Origin: Lumbricus terrestris
Lineage: Eukaryota > Annelida > Clitellata > Crassiclitellata > Lumbricidae
Reading direction: 5' to 3'
NCBI GenBank assembly: GCA_949752735.1
Contig: OX457037.1
Span: 17,044,795 to 17,108,794, forward strand
Length of the DNA: 64,000 nucleotides
Below are positions 1 through 10,893 of the stretch, piece after piece (within the stretch, counting starts at the first letter, position 1; every line of letters begins with the position of its first letter). The notes under the pieces were generated by a model, which saw only the letters and a program-made list of their open reading frames with translations, did not search any database and had not been told where the DNA came from. Both the position numbers and the translations under genes were made by a program.

Positions 1-216
1 AATTGTCTTCTTACTTTACTTCCTTTGTTACTTTATTCCCTTTTTATTCACTGTAATACTGCTGGGTTGGTGCATGTCAGAAAGTGCATCCGGCCAGGTC
101 ATAAAACCCTCAACTCCCACACCATAAATATCTCACTACGCCACTGAGTAAAAGAGTAATTAAGTTGGATAGAGGAGAGAAAAAATGTGCACAATCGTTT
201 GACTTAAACGTTTCAG

Positions 217-449
217 TGATCACGCCGCGTGAAACGGACGGCTGGGGCTTATCCAGTCGCATAACGGATGTGGTGGACGCCTACGAGCACGCTCTTCTCG
301 ATCGCTATCCTCGCGTCCGCTACCTCGTTGGCAACGATGCAAAGTATATCTTCGCTCCACTTCAAGCAATGCCAGAATGGCTGAGTGACTGGATAATTCG
401 CAAGGTATATTCAGATCGTCCACTTCCTGCGGTTGCCCTCAAAAGATAG
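217..449 (+). CDS. Last coding exon of an upstream SDR9C-type short-chain dehydrogenase (partial)
   Basis: The exon opens after a TTTCAG acceptor (ending at 216) with the same phase as exon 4 of the complete gene at 3555-9438, and ends at TAG 447-449. Its product matches the C-terminus of that paralogue: 'VVDAYEHALLDRYPRVRY', 'LVGNDAKYIFAPLQ', 'PEWLSDW'. This is the tail that closes the fold of retinol / 17-beta-hydroxysteroid-type dehydrogenases (SDR9C), NAD(P)-dependent enzymes anchored on ER membranes. No other exon of it is visible, so the catalytic part must lie before position 1, or this is a stranded exon. A polyadenylation signal AATAAA lies at 575-580. The following gene is its tandem duplicate. 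Confidence 0.75.
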
Positions 450-1489
450 TCCAGAAGACGAAAAGAATGAACGCTCGTCAATAAGCTCTTGCCCTGCACT
501 TAGTCTTCAAATGACGCCACATATTTAAAGGGTTTTCGAAAACATTTTTATGTATCGCTTTGCTGTTGTGCCATAATAAAGCAAACGGTAATTAACTGAC
601 TGCATAATTATAGAATCGCTAACAATTAATCACATTGACTCCGATAGTTGCAATATTATGTTTAATATATAAATCAAATTGTTTATTGTTTAAGATCATG
701 ATTACGGCTACAGAGGACTTGATCGTAATGCGCTATGCGTGTGTTTCTTCGTTGATGAGAGCTTAACTCAATTGTTTGTATCGAAACATTTGGCAGCATT
801 TATAATAATAATACACTTTGTGTAGATGCATGCTCTCAGACGTTAGCTATGCAGTTGGAATTTTGATAGCATGCTATTGTATTAGAATTCTTGACCAGAG
901 CTGTCATAATTATGTTGCTGGAATTTTTCTTTTTAAATATGCTACCATGAGTATGAGCAATGTGGGGTTCCTGGGTCGTTCCTTGCTAGATGATTCATAA
1001 ATCGTTTGGATGTGGAAGTCCCCTGCATGTAGGCCTACCGTTGGCTTCGTGTATGCTTTTCGCAGGGCTTTTTTAACCTGCAGTTCTACACAAAAAGTGC
1101 AGTTGTAAATGCATTTGTTCTGCTGTAAAAGATTTTTTGCCGGCGACTGGCGAAATTTTTTCGAATAATTCTCACAACTATCTCGACAAAATGCAAATTG
1201 CTTGTTGTGCAGTTCTAACAATTTCTGAAAAAACCCTGGCATTTTGCACGTTTCTCGGGATTGAAATTACATGAAGCACTGTATTAGTCGATGAGAAAAT
1301 AACGTTTCGCCCCTTTGCTGTTTATTCTGTCATTGATTGTGATATCCTTTATAAAACTCATTGACTCTTTGATAACCCAAGTCTTGATGTTCGTCACCGG
1401 ATTTTGGAAAAATAAGGATTTGAAAGATAGCAGATTCGAAGACACATAAATATCACGCACGCGCCAATCTGATTAAGGTTTCAATGATA

Positions 1490-1806
1490 TTAAGGCTGTG
1501 TTATTCATCACTGAAAACCGTATTCGGGAATTTGAGAACAAGCGCATCAGAAAACTGCTGAGATGGACAAAAATGGACAAACGGGCGTACAAATCATCAG
1601 GGGCCAGAAAGGTAATATTGGCTCAAGCCATAGCTAGAAAGCTGCGATATTTTGGCCACATAATAAATAGCCGCACGACAGTATTGAGAGCAGTCTGATG
1701 ACGGGTCTCGTGGAGGGAGCCCGAGGACGAGGCAGTAGACCAAGGATTTCTCTGGACAATGACAACCGTCGCTAAGCTACAATGACGACATGACATGACA
1801 TGACAT
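1490..1806 (+). repeat. 3' end of an RTE-like non-LTR retrotransposon with (TGACA)n tail
   Basis: Translation of 1498-1698 gives a run ending 'ARKLRYFGHIINS' after 'FENKRIRKLLRW', the pattern that closes the reverse-transcriptase ORF of RTE- and Jockey-group LINEs. It continues through a stop into 'GLVEGARGRG..PRISL', also typical of that terminus. The copy ends in a pentanucleotide tail, TGACATGACATGACATGACA, as LINEs with microsatellite tails do. Strongly 5'-truncated and not functional. Confidence 0.6.
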
Positions 1807-1810
1807 GACA

Positions 1811-1871
1811 TAGGCATCATATATAGAACACTGTATCGTAACAGTTGCGATACAGTGTTCGATGATGCCTA
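1811..1871. repeat. Perfect-armed hairpin next to the LINE tail
   Basis: Arms TAGGCATCAT (1811-1820) and ATGATGCCTA (1862-1871), then AACACTGTATCG (1827-1838) and CGATACAGTGTT (1848-1859), with a 9-nt apical loop and a small asymmetric internal loop. The fold is about the size of a miRNA precursor, but a small MITE remnant is equally possible. Confidence 0.6.
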
Positions 1872-1903
1872 TGTATCGACAAACAGGCTATAGCCTATTA
1901 TGC

Positions 1904-2369
1904 TTTACTGAAGCCCATTTTGCAACAGAATAGTAGGCTATGAGATTTTATTAGCACTCTCAACTATCACAACAGCTACTGGTGTTTTCATGTTTGTAGA
2001 TTACAATCTACTTCATGATTTACTGCCATACAAGAAGGTCTGTGTAGACCAAAGATGTCATTGGGACGTGTATGGACTCAAGTTTGTAAGGGGCCTCTGA
2101 ATTTAGTTGGCAATTAATTTTACCTTTCATGACTGTTCAGTGTTCATTCCTGAAACTACGCACCGAATTATATATTTACACAAAACATACAAAATAATAT
2201 TGCGCAAACCAATACAGCAATTGTCATTCAACCAATGGCTGAGGCTTAGAGGGGACAGGGGCACGGACCCCACAAATTGGTTTACTGAAGCCCATTTTGC
2301 AACAGAATAGTAGGCTAAGAGATTTTATTAGCACTCTCAACTATCACAACAGCTACTGGTGTTTTCATG
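1904..2369. repeat. 89-bp direct repeat (1904-1992 and 2281-2369)
   Basis: The two 89-bp copies start TTTACTGAAGCCC and end GTTTTCATG, and differ at about one base. They enclose 288 bases of unrelated sequence with no ORF of interest. This could be a local duplication or a tiny direct-repeat-flanked insertion. Confidence 0.75.
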
Positions 2370-3193
2370 CTTGGGATGGGGACGCAGTTCTTATATTCTC
2401 CCAATATTTCAGAAATATTTCATAAGTATCCTCAAATTCTTCAGTGTTATCCATTGTCTTTCCATAATGATCAATTCTGTTAAGATGGCAGCTCAAAATA
2501 CGACGATTAGGCTACAGTGTGCAAATCGTAAATTAAACAATGAAGAGAGGAAATTTATAGAAGTCTTGAAACATGTCTCTGAGCACTGAAATTAATGACA
2601 ATTTTTTAGGATGGCAGCTTCAAATGCAACAGCTACAGTGTACAAATTCCAAACTTTTAACAACTGGATGGCGACGCTCTGAAGTCCTAAAGCATGAATA
2701 GGCTAGCAACATTGAAAAATGAGAAATTTTGTTATGATGACAGCTTGAAATTCTTCCTTTACACTGCAGCGGTTCCCAACCCGTGGCCCGCGGGCCAAAA
2801 GTGGCCCGCCAGGTATGAGAAAATGGCGGATAACGTTATGCTGTCCCTGACTACAACTGCCGCACTGCGAAGAGTGCAGTATCGGTCGCCTCATACATAC
2901 ATACGTACTATAAGGATAATTAGCGTCGCCCCCTCCTTCATCTAGGCTTGTGACTGGCACTGTCAGAGTAGGTCTACGAACCGTGGCATAGTTAACGAAG
3001 ACGTAGGCCTAGGCTATTTCAACTTAAAGTGTGCCTGGACGGTCATGGACGACGTCCATGCACTTGTTTTAAAATCTGAACGCCGTCCAGCCACTTATTG
3101 ACGAGCACAGACTGCAAAGGTAAGGGGCATCCAGGCACTTCTTTTGGAGAGGCAAGGGGCGTCCAGGCACTTATTTTTCCACACCTTAGCCCA

Positions 3194-3246
3194 CATGCAT
3201 AAAATGGTATCTCAAATAGCCTATTTGAGAGACCGTTTTATGCATG
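3194..3246. repeat. 26-bp inverted repeat with almost no loop
   Basis: Left arm 3194-3219 begins CATGCATAAAATGG; right arm 3221-3246 ends GTTTTATGCATG. The arms pair over 26 positions with two differences and a one-base centre. It sits about 300 bp before the SDR start codon. Confidence 0.75.
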
Positions 3247-3554
3247 CGGGCTACAGTTGTAGGCCTACACCCGTGTAAAATACGCTGTTGCAGCGAGAAC
3301 AAAGTTCAATGGCTCACGTGACTAGGCTTATGCTAAAGTCTAGCGTAGCAGTCCTACATCGCAAACTATGGATTGACGGAGAACTATTAATAGAATGTAC
3401 AGCATTGTAGGTTACGCTTTGCGTCAAAGTGTAGGCCAGCGCAGTGCATTTGACCTAGTAACTCCTTTGTTTTCATCACAACAACGTCTATCACAGTATT
3501 AATGTGAGGAACAAGTCATTGCTATTGAGTTTAAGACCATTATAGATAATAAGT

Positions 3555-6500
3555 ATGAGTTCATTAACTGAAACCGTCACATGTTTTGCGGCCTTTGTCG
3601 TAATTGCTTTCATCCTATATAAAATATTGGATCGTGTCATCCGTATTCCAAGAGTTGGCAACTACAAGAATCGTTACATCCTCGTCACCGGTTGTGACAC
3701 TGGATTTGGAAACTTGATCGCCAAGAGATTGGATCATCTGGGATGTCACGTGTTCGCCGGATGTTTGACGGAGAAGGGAGAAACGGATCTGAAGAAAGTT
3801 AGCTCTGAACGATTGAATGCCATCTCATTGGATGTCTCCAGGAAGGAAAGTGTTCGCAAAGCACTTGAGTACGTCAAGGCAAAACTGCCACAGGGGCGTG
3901 GTTCGTAATAAATACACGGTCTTTCTCAAAATTAATAGCATTCTTATGCTTCTTATCATCGTCGTCGTCACCAGTAATTCAAAAATATAATAACTGTTGT
4001 CGCAGAGGGAAATGGTGGCAAATTACAACGGCAAGTTATAAGCAGCTGAACAACATCTAGATATTATAATGGTTATTATTAAGTTAACTAGAATGCATCT
4101 AGTCTCTCGTTCCAGCTACCCTTAGTTGGAAGGGTGAAGTTAAATGCCCCTGAACGTAGGGTCTAAGTCATAATAATATTTTTTGTCGTGGAAGACGGAA
4201 ATTCCTCGGAGTACCGGTACATGACATTATGCTCATGACAAATGGCTTGAGACAAAGGTCACCAGCGCCCACGACTAGATCACATGCACCGAGGTAGCAG
4301 ACATGCAGAACGAAGAACTACACTACATCTGGTTTAACATTCGCTTCAGCCTATCCCTGTACTTGACGCAAGCGAACCTCCAACATGCGAGCGAGACATG
4401 CACAGTTTTACACACATCATAAAACGGATGACTTATAAGTAATCTGTTTGGAATTGTCAATGCGACGGATTTGTGTACCGCAGCTAAGTCAGAATATGAC
4501 ATGATCAGAATGACATTCAAATTCAATGGTTCCACAAATTGCTATCTAGAAATTACAGCATCATGCAGGACTATTATAATCATAACAAATCCGTAGGCGA
4601 AGTTTGTTCTGGAATAGTTTGCCACAAAGCCTTAAAGCTTCTCCTAATATTAACCTATTTAAAATAAACCTACGAAAATGGCTAATAGATGAGGAGCTTT
4701 CCTGCAAAACCAGACAAATCCACTTTATATGATTTTGAGAAAAATGAGATTTTTCAATACAAGAATAACTGCAGCAAATTTTAAAAGGGGAATGGTGTGA
4801 CTTGTTAGGCCTTTGACCAACCTTATTGTGCCTGAGAAATGTCTCTGGAAATACCTTGTTAAATAGGTCATACATGGTTGCAAACTTATGATTTGACTGC
4901 TTTTGCACGATATAACGGATTTGCCTGGTTTTGATCCAATCTACCCATTGCACTGTAAAATTAAATTGTATTATTGTAATCATTCAAAGAATACCAAATC
5001 AATGTTTTTGTGCTGCACTATTGTCAAAATTAACAATATTCACCAAACACAATGTCAGGAACAAGGTACAAACAGTAACTTGACCAACATTACTGAAGAA
5101 GTGAAGAAAATCCCTAGACAAGTAGACATGATTTGGGTCCACTATTCCGAAGGTCCACTATTCCGAACCCTGCCCTAAACCTAACTATAACCCTAACCCC
5201 AACTCACCCAACCCTAATCATAACCCTAAACCTAACCTAACTCACCCCAACCATAACCCTAAACCCAACCCTAACCCACCCCAACCATAACCATAAACCT
5301 AAGGGTCTACCCTAATCCTCCCCAACCCTAACCATAACCCTAAACTTAATCCGAACCTACCCAACCCTAACCCACCCTACCCCAACCCTAACCCTAACCC
5401 ACTGTAACCCTAACCACCAAGAATAACGAACAAAATATAGCGGATATTCGGAATAGTGGACCCTTGGAATAGTGGACCTTCGGAATAGTGGACCATCGGA
5501 ATAGCGTGCCGTTACCCTAGACATGCCCCACGTCTTCAGACGTCTTGGGAAACACCTCCATGGGGAATGAAAGGTAAACACGCACACTGGATGCCCGTAC
5601 TCCAAACAATATGGCTGCCAACGAATGCAATATAATTAGAGCGCAGCGACCTATCCTATCGACGGCATCGCAACATGCAAAGCGCTCAGCAGAATGACTG
5701 CACTAACCCTAAAACTAACCCTAACCGACCCTCACGACGCCTAACCTGAGCCCTAACCGACCCTGACGCGATAAATAATCGCTGCGCTCTAATTATATTG
5801 CATTCGTTGGCAGCCATATTGTTTGGAGTACGGGCATCCAGTGTGCGTATTTACCGAATGAAACACTGCACTTGAAATCTCGCTGGCTCCTCGTGCTGCC
5901 TCGTTCTCCAGCCATGTGTAGGCCTAAGTTTCTTAATGAATATCCGCACATTTTCTTTTTCCTCTGTCGACTTCTTACTTCTCTTTCTTTTTCGCGTGCC
6001 TTCATTAATAAACTCTACCCGGGCCAGATCGTTTTCTTCTTACGCAATTTCCATTACTTCGAAACAGTAATAATAATTTACTGTAAAAATACTTTACTGA
6101 AGTTTTGGTACGTTTTAATGAAGCTTCGCAAACAGCAATGTTATATTATTAGAGAACGTCATTGCACGTGACAGATATCGCTGCTGCGATTGGTTGTGGG
6201 ATTTGTCTGGTTTTGCATGTAACGACAATGTGGATTTGTCTGGTTATGCACGAAAGGTCTTATTCTTCAATGGAAAAACTTCACTTATTAGTATGGTTGT
6301 GCATGAAATCACGGTGTAGGCTGATGCGAATCATTATGGGCTACACGCAGATGTGGATATCGGAAGAAATCCAAAAAATGGATTTGTCTGGTTTTGCAGG
6401 AAAGCTCCTCAGATGCCCATATAACTGATATTAAAATTATTTTTCAACTTCATTCAAATGTGCTCCCTCTGTATAGGGACCGTCCATAAAGTACGTCACG

Positions 6501-8149
6501 CTATTTTTGACCATTTTTGAGCCCCCCCCTCCCCCCTGTCACAAACTGTCACAAATCTCGGACCCCCCCCCCTAAAGTACGTCACACTTTCGAATTTTTT
6601 TAAAAAACATAACCATTTACCTAACCCTCTAAACCCTAGGATACTATCCCTAATCCCCCTGATAGTGACGTGTGTCCCTAAACGCTTTGATAGTGACGGG
6701 AAATCAACTTCTATCCCGTCAGGCCGGGTTTTAGACACGCCTGGCCGGGCCGGGTCGGATTTTAGGTACTAAGAACAAACAAAAATATATAAGAATTTAA
6801 AAAATAAATGTGTGACGTCACACATGGCCTGACCCCCTCCCCCTGTCACAAACTGTCACTTTTCTACACCCCCTCCCCCCTGGAGCGTGACGTACTTTAT
6901 GGACGGCCCCTAGTGTGTTGGATTGATATGCCTGTCTCCTTGCTGTGATGTTGTGAAAACTGTCATTTTCTCTACTCATCTACTGTTGCTTTGGTTTTTC
7001 ATCAAATTGTGGTGCGTATATATCAAAATTATTTAATAGTTTGTTTGGGGACCCTATCAGCGGGATTTCCTCCCTTCTGGGTCTCCATTTGTGTCCACTA
7101 CTGCACGAGTTTTTTATAACCTCGCATTCCAGGTCTAGGGATAATGTCCTCACTGGTATCACTTAACCCTAGAACCACTAGGTTTAAGCAATCCTTAACT
7201 AGCCTAATCCATTGGAGATTATCCCAATCGTGGCTATAGCCTATGTCTGAATAATTTATGTTACCTAATTAAGTTATTGGTTTGACAACTTGGTGATACT
7301 GGAGATGCTTTGTGTTACTTTTGTACCTGACTTGGTGGGCTTATTGTTGTTGCAAACGGACCAATAAAATTATTTATTTTGATTTGATTTGAATCTCTTC
7401 CAATCAATTACCAAATTCCGGTCATTATAAGTTTCCGCTTGGTTGATCAATGATTACGGTAGTTATTTTACTGAAGCAAGACTATATTTTGCTTGATTAT
7501 TTTTGCTGGATGACAGAATCTCCGAATTCTTAGAGCATGACTCTTGGCTGACTTGATTTCTCTTTATTTGATTTCTTTTTAGCTAAAGATCTTCCTCAAA
7601 TAGGCCTAAGTGTTGCCACTGTAGGCCTAATTGACGATTTTTTAAAATAAACATTGTTTAGGTCTTTGGGGATTACTGAACAACGCCGGAACCCTATTAC
7701 TTACTGGGTCTCCTGATTGGCTCACTGTTGACGACTTCAAGAAACAGTGTGATGTCAATCTCTGGGGTTCAATTGACGTCACGCTGACGTTTTTGCCACT
7801 TGTGAAGATGGAGAAAGGTCGGGTGGTGAACACTTCAAGCATCTCTGGTCGAATAAGTTGCACGATGATTCTTCCGTACACTGTGTCAAAATATGGAGTG
7901 GAGGCATTCACGGATGGGATTCGGTGAGTCGGAGGTGTGAGTTTATCGGTAAGTTGTCTTCTCACAAGGAATTAGGACTCCATTGCAGTAGGCTACCCGT
8001 TTGATTATTGAGTCACGCCTTTGAGCTGCCACCTGTTCAAACCTATTCTGGATTGGGCAAGAAGGTAATAAAATTGCACAGAGACAAATCAGTCAACGAA
8101 CCAACCTTAGCTGTTGCCTCATCTTGAAATTTTTATGACTACGCTGTAA

Positions 8150-8248
<99 letters not shown>

Positions 8249-9438
8249 AATAAACCAAAGTAAAAAACAAAAACAAAAAGAACAACTGCCAGTACCTGAA
8301 TCATGCAAGTGCTATAATGATTGACCTGCCATGGCGACTATCTGACTCTCTGAGTTAAATCCCAGAGATTCCGTGCACTCCCTTATTCCAAATGATCAGT
8401 AGGCCTATCATGCCTCATCAGTGCAGACGAAACATGCTAGCTTGCCTCTCGCCATATTTTCACAAACCACGAAAATAGCCATTTCATGACACAATAATCT
8501 TACAATAGTTTGTTGGTTGTTTTCAGGCGTACCATCCACTATTTTGGATGTAAGGCATGTCTGATCGAACCTGGCGATTTCCGAACTCAAATAGGCGGCA
8601 CATATAGGAACGGATGCGCTGAACTTTGGCAGAGAACTTCACCTGAAGTTAAAGCTGATTATGGAGAAGATTATTTCGAATACAGTATGCTATAATCGTT
8701 GTTTTAAGAGCAGATGTTGAAGGTTCACTTATAAATGATGTCACACTCTTTAAAACGGACGCATCTAGGCCTATTATAGACCAAAAGACGGTCGCAGTCC
8801 TCTGAAGCAGACTCATGAGCCAAATTTACCCAATCCGCCTTGTAAAACTTTTGACTTGGCTTAGAAGCTTTCATAGCCATATCTTAGTGAACAACGTTTC
8901 AGTGTCAGGCCATCTAATTAACGATGTTGCAAATAACCCCATAAAATGCTTAGCCTACTTTTAAGGGCTTCTATTCTGTGCACTAGCCTACGTTCGTCAT
9001 CATCATCATGAACCGTGGGCTCATCGCCCGTAGGTGTCTGACGCCATTTTCACCGTTCATACTTTGAGTGTTATTCGCAGAAATGCTGAATTCAATGCCA
9101 TTGCTAATTTTACCTCAGCAATCGTTTTGTCTGAATGAGCATTCCTAGGAAGTTGCCACATGAACGCTCACATATTATTATAATTATTGTCGCATGTCTT
9201 TGCAGTGATCAACACGGAACTACAAGAAAATCGAGAAAAAGGGTCCTTTCAACTGTCGCCTGTTATCGACGCCTACGAACACGCCCTCCTTGGCCGCTAC
9301 CCTCGCGAACGTTACCTCGTTGGAAACGACGCCAGGTATTTCCTGGCTCCACTTCAGGCATTACCGGAATGGCTGGGCGATTGGATTCTTCGCAGGCTTG
9401 TATCGGATCGCCCTCTTCCAGCCTCCGTTCGAAGATGA
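3555..9438 (+). CDS. SDR9C-type short-chain dehydrogenase (retinol / 17-beta-HSD6-like), four exons, complete
   Basis: Exons 3555-3900, 7662-7923, 8527-8684 and 9206-9438 join to exactly 999 nt (332 aa); all introns are GT/AG and the frame holds across each junction. The N-terminus has a membrane anchor (about residues 8-27). Then come the cofactor motif TGCDTGFGN, the NNAG structural motif at the start of exon 2, the catalytic serine segment NTSSISG and YTVSK (YxxxK), followed by an EPGDF motif in exon 3. This is the SDR9C pattern of ER-bound enzymes that oxidise retinoids or hydroxysteroids; the hydroxybutyrate dehydrogenases are close relatives, so the substrate is not decided. Intron 1 is full of mobile elements. 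A polyadenylation signal AATAAA lies near 9513. The tandem partner ends at 449. Confidence 0.88.
4586..4732 (+). repeat. C-terminal remnant of a CR1/Jockey-like LINE
   Basis: Reads QIRRRSLFWNSLPQSLK... then FKINLRKWL and a stop at 4730-4732. 'WNSLP...FK..L..WL' is the usual end of LINE reverse-transcriptase ORFs. An in-frame stop lies immediately upstream, so it is truncated. The 32 bases at 4691-4722 recur inverted at 6379-6410. Confidence 0.6.
5131..5517. mobile_element. Array-ended element with a degenerate telomere-like (CCCTAA) core
   Basis: The left end carries two copies of GGTCCACTATTCCGAA; the right end carries four inverted copies of the same unit (TTCGGAATAGTGGACC and variants, 5448-5505). 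The core is about 240 bp of degenerate CCCTAA-type repeat. TAGACATG is found at 5123-5130 and again at 5518-5525 and may be the target duplication, although the exact termini are then asymmetric. It lies inside intron 1 of the SDR gene. Confidence 0.55.
5573..5855. mobile_element. Non-autonomous DNA transposon, GGTA ends, 77-bp TIR, 8-bp target duplication
   Basis: TIRs 5573-5649 and 5779-5855 begin GGTAAACACGC / GGTAAATACGC and are nearly identical over about 77 bp. The flanks carry a perfect 8-bp duplication GAATGAAA (5565-5572 and 5856-5863). The 130-bp core again contains CCCTAACC-like sequence. There is no transposase ORF. Confidence 0.85.
6160..6410 (-). repeat. LINE-tail related repeat, inverted relative to 4586-4732
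   Basis: Bases 6379-6410 are the exact reverse complement of 4691-4722. Shorter variants of GGATTTGTCTGG recur at about 6198 and 6230. This points to a second, minus-strand copy of the same LINE end with internal repetition. Confidence 0.5.
6476..6910. mobile_element. MITE with TA target duplication (mariner-like ends)
   Basis: Ends GGGACCGTCCATAAAGTACG and, inverted, GGGGCCGTCCATAAAGTACG lie between TA dinucleotides (6474-6475 and 6911-6912). The core is C/G-skewed, with several poly-C runs and a second copy of the CACAAACTGTCAC segment. The TA duplication suggests a Tc1/mariner-type transposase acting in trans. Confidence 0.75.
7340..7395 (+). repeat. LINE 3' tail, (TTTGA)n
   Basis: 'AATAAAATTATTTATTTTGA' followed by TTTGATTTGAA is the microsatellite-like tail of a CR1-type LINE. 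The upstream 6950-7340 may be its 3' UTR, but no ORF remains. Confidence 0.4.
8152..8247. repeat. (TG)48 microsatellite
   Basis: Uninterrupted TG dinucleotides for about 96 bases within intron 2 of the SDR gene. Confidence 0.98.
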
Positions 9439-9803
9439 CAAAGAAAACATGGATGTCAGCTTGATATTAGCGTTTACTAGATGCAGTTGTACGAAGAAAT
9501 CACATGATCTGAATAAACTCTATGCTTCTGTTAAATCTGAATGGTGCATAATACTGAGACTTATCTTTAAAAAATCTGAATGCCAATATTACGCGTCAAT
9601 ATAAATTCCAAGTCAAACTAACTCTCAGGTGTTTATGTGTGCTCTAAGTTCGTTTTCGTTTGCCCTGGAGCAACTACTGCATATTGCGGTCGCAGATCCA
9701 GATTTGACGAGGGCGTATGACAACAGAGGCCGTTGCCCTCAAGAAACATTTGTTTGGCATAAATACAGCACTTTAAGTAAGTTTATGATTGCAACTCTCA
9801 GGT

Positions 9804-9805
<2 letters not shown>

Positions 9806-9868
<63 letters not shown>

Positions 9869-10095
9869 GTTTCCAGCGCATTGCCATTTTAATCCAACGT
9901 TTCAACGCCATAGCCTTCCAAGGCACCTTTGCTTCGCCTGATCTTGACGAGTTCTAGCCGTTCCAGAATACAATTTTTTTTTATGTCTCCGGATAATTTT
10001 TTGAAATCCCGAGGGATCTGAGATACCTCGGGTAAAAAAAAAAAAAAAAAAAAAAATAATAATAATAATAATAATAATAACAATAATAATAATCT
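9806..10095 (+). repeat. AAT microsatellites flanking an RLE-LINE tail
   Basis: An (AAT)n tract (9806-9868) is followed by sequence reading FQRIAILIQRFNAIAFQGTF to a stop (9870-9955), then a poly-A and a second (AAT)n tract (10034-10095). The peptide matches the C-terminus of the two larger copies at 52.6 and 53.5 kb. It is the last remnant of an RLE-type LINE whose tail is (AAT)n. Confidence 0.6.
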
Positions 10096-10457
10096 TCGTT
10101 TATTAACAATTAGATCTATGTTTGGAGTTGGACTGGAAGCTTTCCTGAGTGCACAACCTTGAAGGAACGCAATGATGATCAAAATAATTGCTATAGTATT
10201 TAGAAATAAATGCGGTAGGCCTATAATGGAAATCTGAAGTGTTTACGTGGTTGGAATCGCTTTCAGTTAAGAGACGAGAGAAATGATCAGAATTGGAACG
10301 ATTATTTTATAAACGAGCATCAAATGGTTTCGACGGAATAGGAAGAGGAAGCGGGTTCCCTTCTCCTTACAACTGTACCGCGGAGTTTAGTTTTAAAGTT
10401 TGAAGCCAGGATCACGCAAGCTTAAGCTTATATTAAGCGGTTACTATAATATAATAG

Positions 10458-10885
10458 CATAGATGTAAAAAACGATGGAAACGGAATAAAAAACGGTAAA
10501 AAACGTCGGTTTTTTCGAAGAAAAAAACGACAAAAACCAAAAAAAAACGGAAACGGTAAATAATTTGACTTTGCTACATCTAAAACCGCATTTTAACCTT
10601 CAAAACATTGATTAGGAACCTACTACACGCAGGCTATCTGTTAAATGATGATGTTAAACGATGAAATAATGACTTTAGTTAGCTGAATCCTTGAGAGCTG
10701 GCGGAAAACATAAGGAATATCAGAAAAATTTACAATTAAGGAAAATAATAACAGAAAGTAAATGAATAAATAAAGTTAAAGAAAAAATAAAAAACTATAA
10801 AAACGATGGAAAAAATAAAAAAACGAAAAACACGACTTTTTTGGGAGAGGATAAAAAACGGAAAAAAACGTTTTTTACAACTATG
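10458..10885. mobile_element. hAT-like non-autonomous element rich in AAAAAACGG units
   Basis: Ends CATAGATGTAAAAAACG and, inverted, CATAGTTGTAAAAAACG lie between perfect 8-bp duplications TATAATAG (10450-10457 and 10886-10893). Both halves are filled with variants of AAAAAACGG. An 8-bp duplication with CA...TG ends fits hAT. No coding capacity. Confidence 0.85.
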
Positions 10886-10893
10886 TATAATAG

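Larger units (their letters stand above)
450..3554. other. Intergenic region between the two SDR genes, mostly repeat debris
   Basis: No coding exon recognised. It holds the polyadenylation signal of the upstream gene (575-580), an RTE-like LINE tail (1490-1806), a hairpin (1811-1871), an 89-bp direct repeat (1904-1992 and 2281-2369), a hAT-like terminal sequence starting CAGCGGTTCCCAACC near 2767 with no partner seen, and a second hairpin (3194-3246). The last 300 bases before 3555 would contain the promoter of the next gene; I see no clear TATA box. Confidence 0.5.

Noticed and set aside
5170..5412. True telomere or chromosome end
   Set aside because: CCCTAA units are degenerate, only about 240 bp long, enclosed by inverted repeats and followed by ordinary sequence and genes.
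8093..8308. His-Thr repeat ORFs
   Set aside because: They are minus-strand translations of the (TG)48 repeat.
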